DNA from: Pseudomonas brenneri
GTDB taxonomy: Bacteria; Pseudomonadota; Gammaproteobacteria; Pseudomonadales; Pseudomonadaceae
Assembly: GCF_007858285.1 (NCBI RefSeq)
Contig: NZ_VFIL01000003.1
Span: 124,001 to 188,000, forward strand
Length of the DNA stretch: 64,000 nt
Direction of reading: 5' to 3'
The notes under the pieces are model-generated. The model ran no database searches. It was not told the DNA's origin and saw only the letters and a list, made by a program, of their open reading frames with translations. The translations under genes were made by a program, and so were the position numbers. Position 1 is the first letter of the stretch. Every line of letters starts with the position of its first letter. Below, one piece after another: positions 62,376-64,000 of the stretch.

Positions 62376-64000
62376 TCACACACTGATTGCGATTGGCTGC
62401 GAGGTGCTCGCCAATAGCCGTTTGATTTCTGGCACGCATGAGCCACATTGCGTGCCGCAGCCCAGCTCCTGCTTCAGTCCATCCAGGCCCAGGCCGCGGC
62501 TGATGCCTGCACATATCGCGTGTTCACTGACGTTCTTGCAGTTGCAGAGGATTTTGTTGCTGCTCGTACCCGCACCGGGGGGCGCGCTTAACGGGGCCAG
62601 CAGCCAGCGGCGCAGTTGCTCATCGGCCCGGCCTTCCAGCCACAGGCTTTGCAGCCAATGGCGGGCCAGGGTTTCGCCGGCCAGACGGATCGCGGTAATC
62701 CGGCCTTTCTCGATTTTTACCCGTTTGCCGATGGAGCGCCGTGGGTCGTCATAAGCCATGACCGGGCCGTCGTTGAGGCCCAGCAATTGGTCGATGTTCT
62801 TGAGCAACTGCAGGTCCGGCGCCTCGGTATGGGCAGCACGCACCAACAGCGCCGGCCGTTCACGCCCGGTCAAGCTGAGGCTGACGTAGGCAAAGCGCTC
62901 GCACAAAGGGCGCAAGGCTTCGAAGTGTTGCTGGACGTCCCCTTCGATCAGCGCAAACAGCTGCCAAGGCAATTGCACCGCTTCCAGGCGCACACCGCTG
63001 TGCTTGAGTTCGGGTTGTTTCGACAAGGGGTCGAATGCCGGCTGAGTCAGCAGGTTGACGCCGCCCTTGAGGAAGCGATCACCCCAATGCATTGGCAGGA
63101 ACGCCTGGCCGGGCCGCACGCTGTCATCACTGGTCACGGCCACAATCACATGGCCACGCCGACTTTTCAGGCAGACCAGATCGCCCTCTTTGAAGCGGTG
63201 CCGGCGCAGTTCGTCCGGGTGCAGGCCAAGCAATGCTTCGCTGACGTGGCCGAACAGTTGCGCCGCCGTACCGGTGCGGCTCATGCCGTGCCATTGGTCG
63301 CGCAGGCGGCCGGTGATCAGGGTTAGTGGAAAGCGTGCATCACGTTGTTCTTTGGCGGCGCGATAAGGCTCGGCGATAAAGTGCGCGCGGCCACTGTCGG
63401 TCGGGAAGATACCGTCGGTGTACAGCCGTGGCGTGCCGCTTTGCGCCTCGGCGGGAAACGGCCATTGCTGCGGGCCGATCCGGTCGAGCAGGGCATGGCT
63501 GATGCCTGACAGGTCCAGGTCCCGACCGCGTGTCAGCAGTTTGAACTCATCAAAAATCTGCGCCGGTTGCGCAAAGGCAAACAGGCTCGGTAGGCCAGGT
63601 CGCAAACGTTGCTCCAGGCGCTGTGCGAAATCCACGGTAATCGCCCAGTCCGACCGCGCCTCACCCGGTGGGGCAATGGCCTGGCGTACGTGGGAAATGC
63701 GCCGCTCGGAATTGGTCACGGTGCCTTCTTTCTCGCCCCAACTGGCGGCTGGCAATAGCAGGTCGGCAAAGGCCGCCGTTTCTGTGGTGCGGAAGGCTTC
63801 CTGCAACACCACGAATGGGCACGCGGCCAGGGCCAGGCGCACGTTGTTCTGGTCTGGCAACGATTGCGCAGGGTTGGTGCAGGCGATCCATAACGCTTTG
63901 ATCTTGCCGGCCTGTACCTGCTCGAACAGCTCGATGGCGGTCAAGCCGGTGCTCGATGGCAGTTGCTCAACCCCCCAGTAGGCGGCCACTTGTGCGCGGT
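62376..64000 (-). CDS. nasA: Assimilatory nitrate reductase catalytic subunit, C-terminal part (partial)
   Basis: The frame runs open to the right end of the window, so the N-terminal iron-sulfur and first molybdopterin domains are missing; 541 residues are visible. The molybdopterin dinucleotide-binding domain is seen at LITGRLRDQWHGMSRTG and the later LMxW-type blocks. The last 60 or so residues form a BFD-like [2Fe-2S] domain with CNCKNVSEHAIC and CGTQCGSC, found in the longer NasA type that takes electrons from NAD(P)H partners. It is in an operon with cobA. Confidence 0.93.
   Translation of the reverse strand, partial: RAQVAAYWGVEQLPSSTGLTAIELFEQVQAGKIKALWIACTNPAQSLPDQNNVRLALAACPFVVLQEAFRTTETAAFADLLLPAASWGEKEGTVTNSERRISHVRQAIAPPGEARSDWAITVDFAQRLEQRLRPGLPSLFAFAQPAQIFDEFKLLTRGRDLDLSGISHALLDRIGPQQWPFPAEAQSGTPRLYTDGIFPTDSGRAHFIAEPYRAAKEQRDARFPLTLITGRLRDQWHGMSRTGTAAQLFGHVSEALLGLHPDELRRHRFKEGDLVCLKSRRGHVIVAVTSDDSVRPGQAFLPMHWGDRFLKGGVNLLTQPAFDPLSKQPELKHSGVRLEAVQLPWQLFALIEGDVQQHFEALRPLCERFAYVSLSLTGRERPALLVRAAHTEAPDLQLLKNIDQLLGLNDGPVMAYDDPRRSIGKRVKIEKGRITAIRLAGETLARHWLQSLWLEGRADEQLRRWLLAPLSAPPGAGTSSNKILCNCKNVSEHAICAGISRGLGLDGLKQELGCGTQCGSCVPEIKRLLASTSQPIAISV

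Overview
The window is a chromosomal stretch from a bacterium of the Pseudomonas fluorescens group. The evidence is the high GC content, many inverted REP elements containing GGGAGCGGGCTTGCTCGCGA, and a block (53-64 kb) whose order ppsR-ppsA-hydrolase-rraA-cmaX-cfrX-cmpX-sigX-oprF-cobA-nasA is that known from Pseudomonas. All assignments come from reading the sequence and recalled family knowledge; no search was run.

Layout. 1-6 kb: end of a glutamine amidotransferase, a CorA-type transporter, a PlsC-like acyltransferase, a crotonase, tRNA-Ser(GGA) with promoter and terminator, a small AT-rich cytochrome c gene and a secreted alpha/beta hydrolase. 5.2-21.8 kb: a sugar or sugar-acid catabolic island. 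It has a GbpR-like LysR regulator, a PdxA2-like dehydrogenase, an MFS permease, a beta-propeller protein, two lactonase-type hydrolases, a complete sugar ABC importer, a diheme cytochrome c, an OprD porin, an enolase-superfamily dehydratase, an AraD1-type dehydratase and 2-oxoglutarate semialdehyde dehydrogenase, which points to a non-phosphorylating route to 2-oxoglutarate. 21.8-35.2 kb: mixed genes, including an SDR/LysR pair, a CigR-like protein, an Asp/Glu-racemase-family enzyme lacking one catalytic Cys next to an NCS1 permease, cysH, thrH, a HigBA toxin-antitoxin pair, pabB, and a retropepsin / 7TM-transglutaminase / ATP-grasp trio.

35.4-44.1 kb: the methylcitrate operon gntR-prpB-prpC-acnD-prpF-prpD for propionate, with large inverted repeats in its gaps. 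44.1-45.2 kb: an orphan coiled-coil gene preceded by a candidate HrpL (hrp) box. 45.3-52.3 kb: a divergent MocR-type regulator and an operon for an EamA exporter, a single-chain JAMM / ubiquitin-like / E1 / rhodanese fusion, a cysteine synthase homologue, a serine acetyltransferase homologue ending in Gly-Gly, and an AlaX tRNA-editing protein. This looks like a sulfur-carrier-dependent route to cysteine or a related amino acid. 52.4-64 kb: the conserved block named above.

The most notable items are the JAMM-Ubl-E1-rhodanese fusion and its operon, the coiled-coil orphan with its hrp-box-like promoter, the single-Cys racemase homologue, and the sugar island with an unclear first oxidation step.
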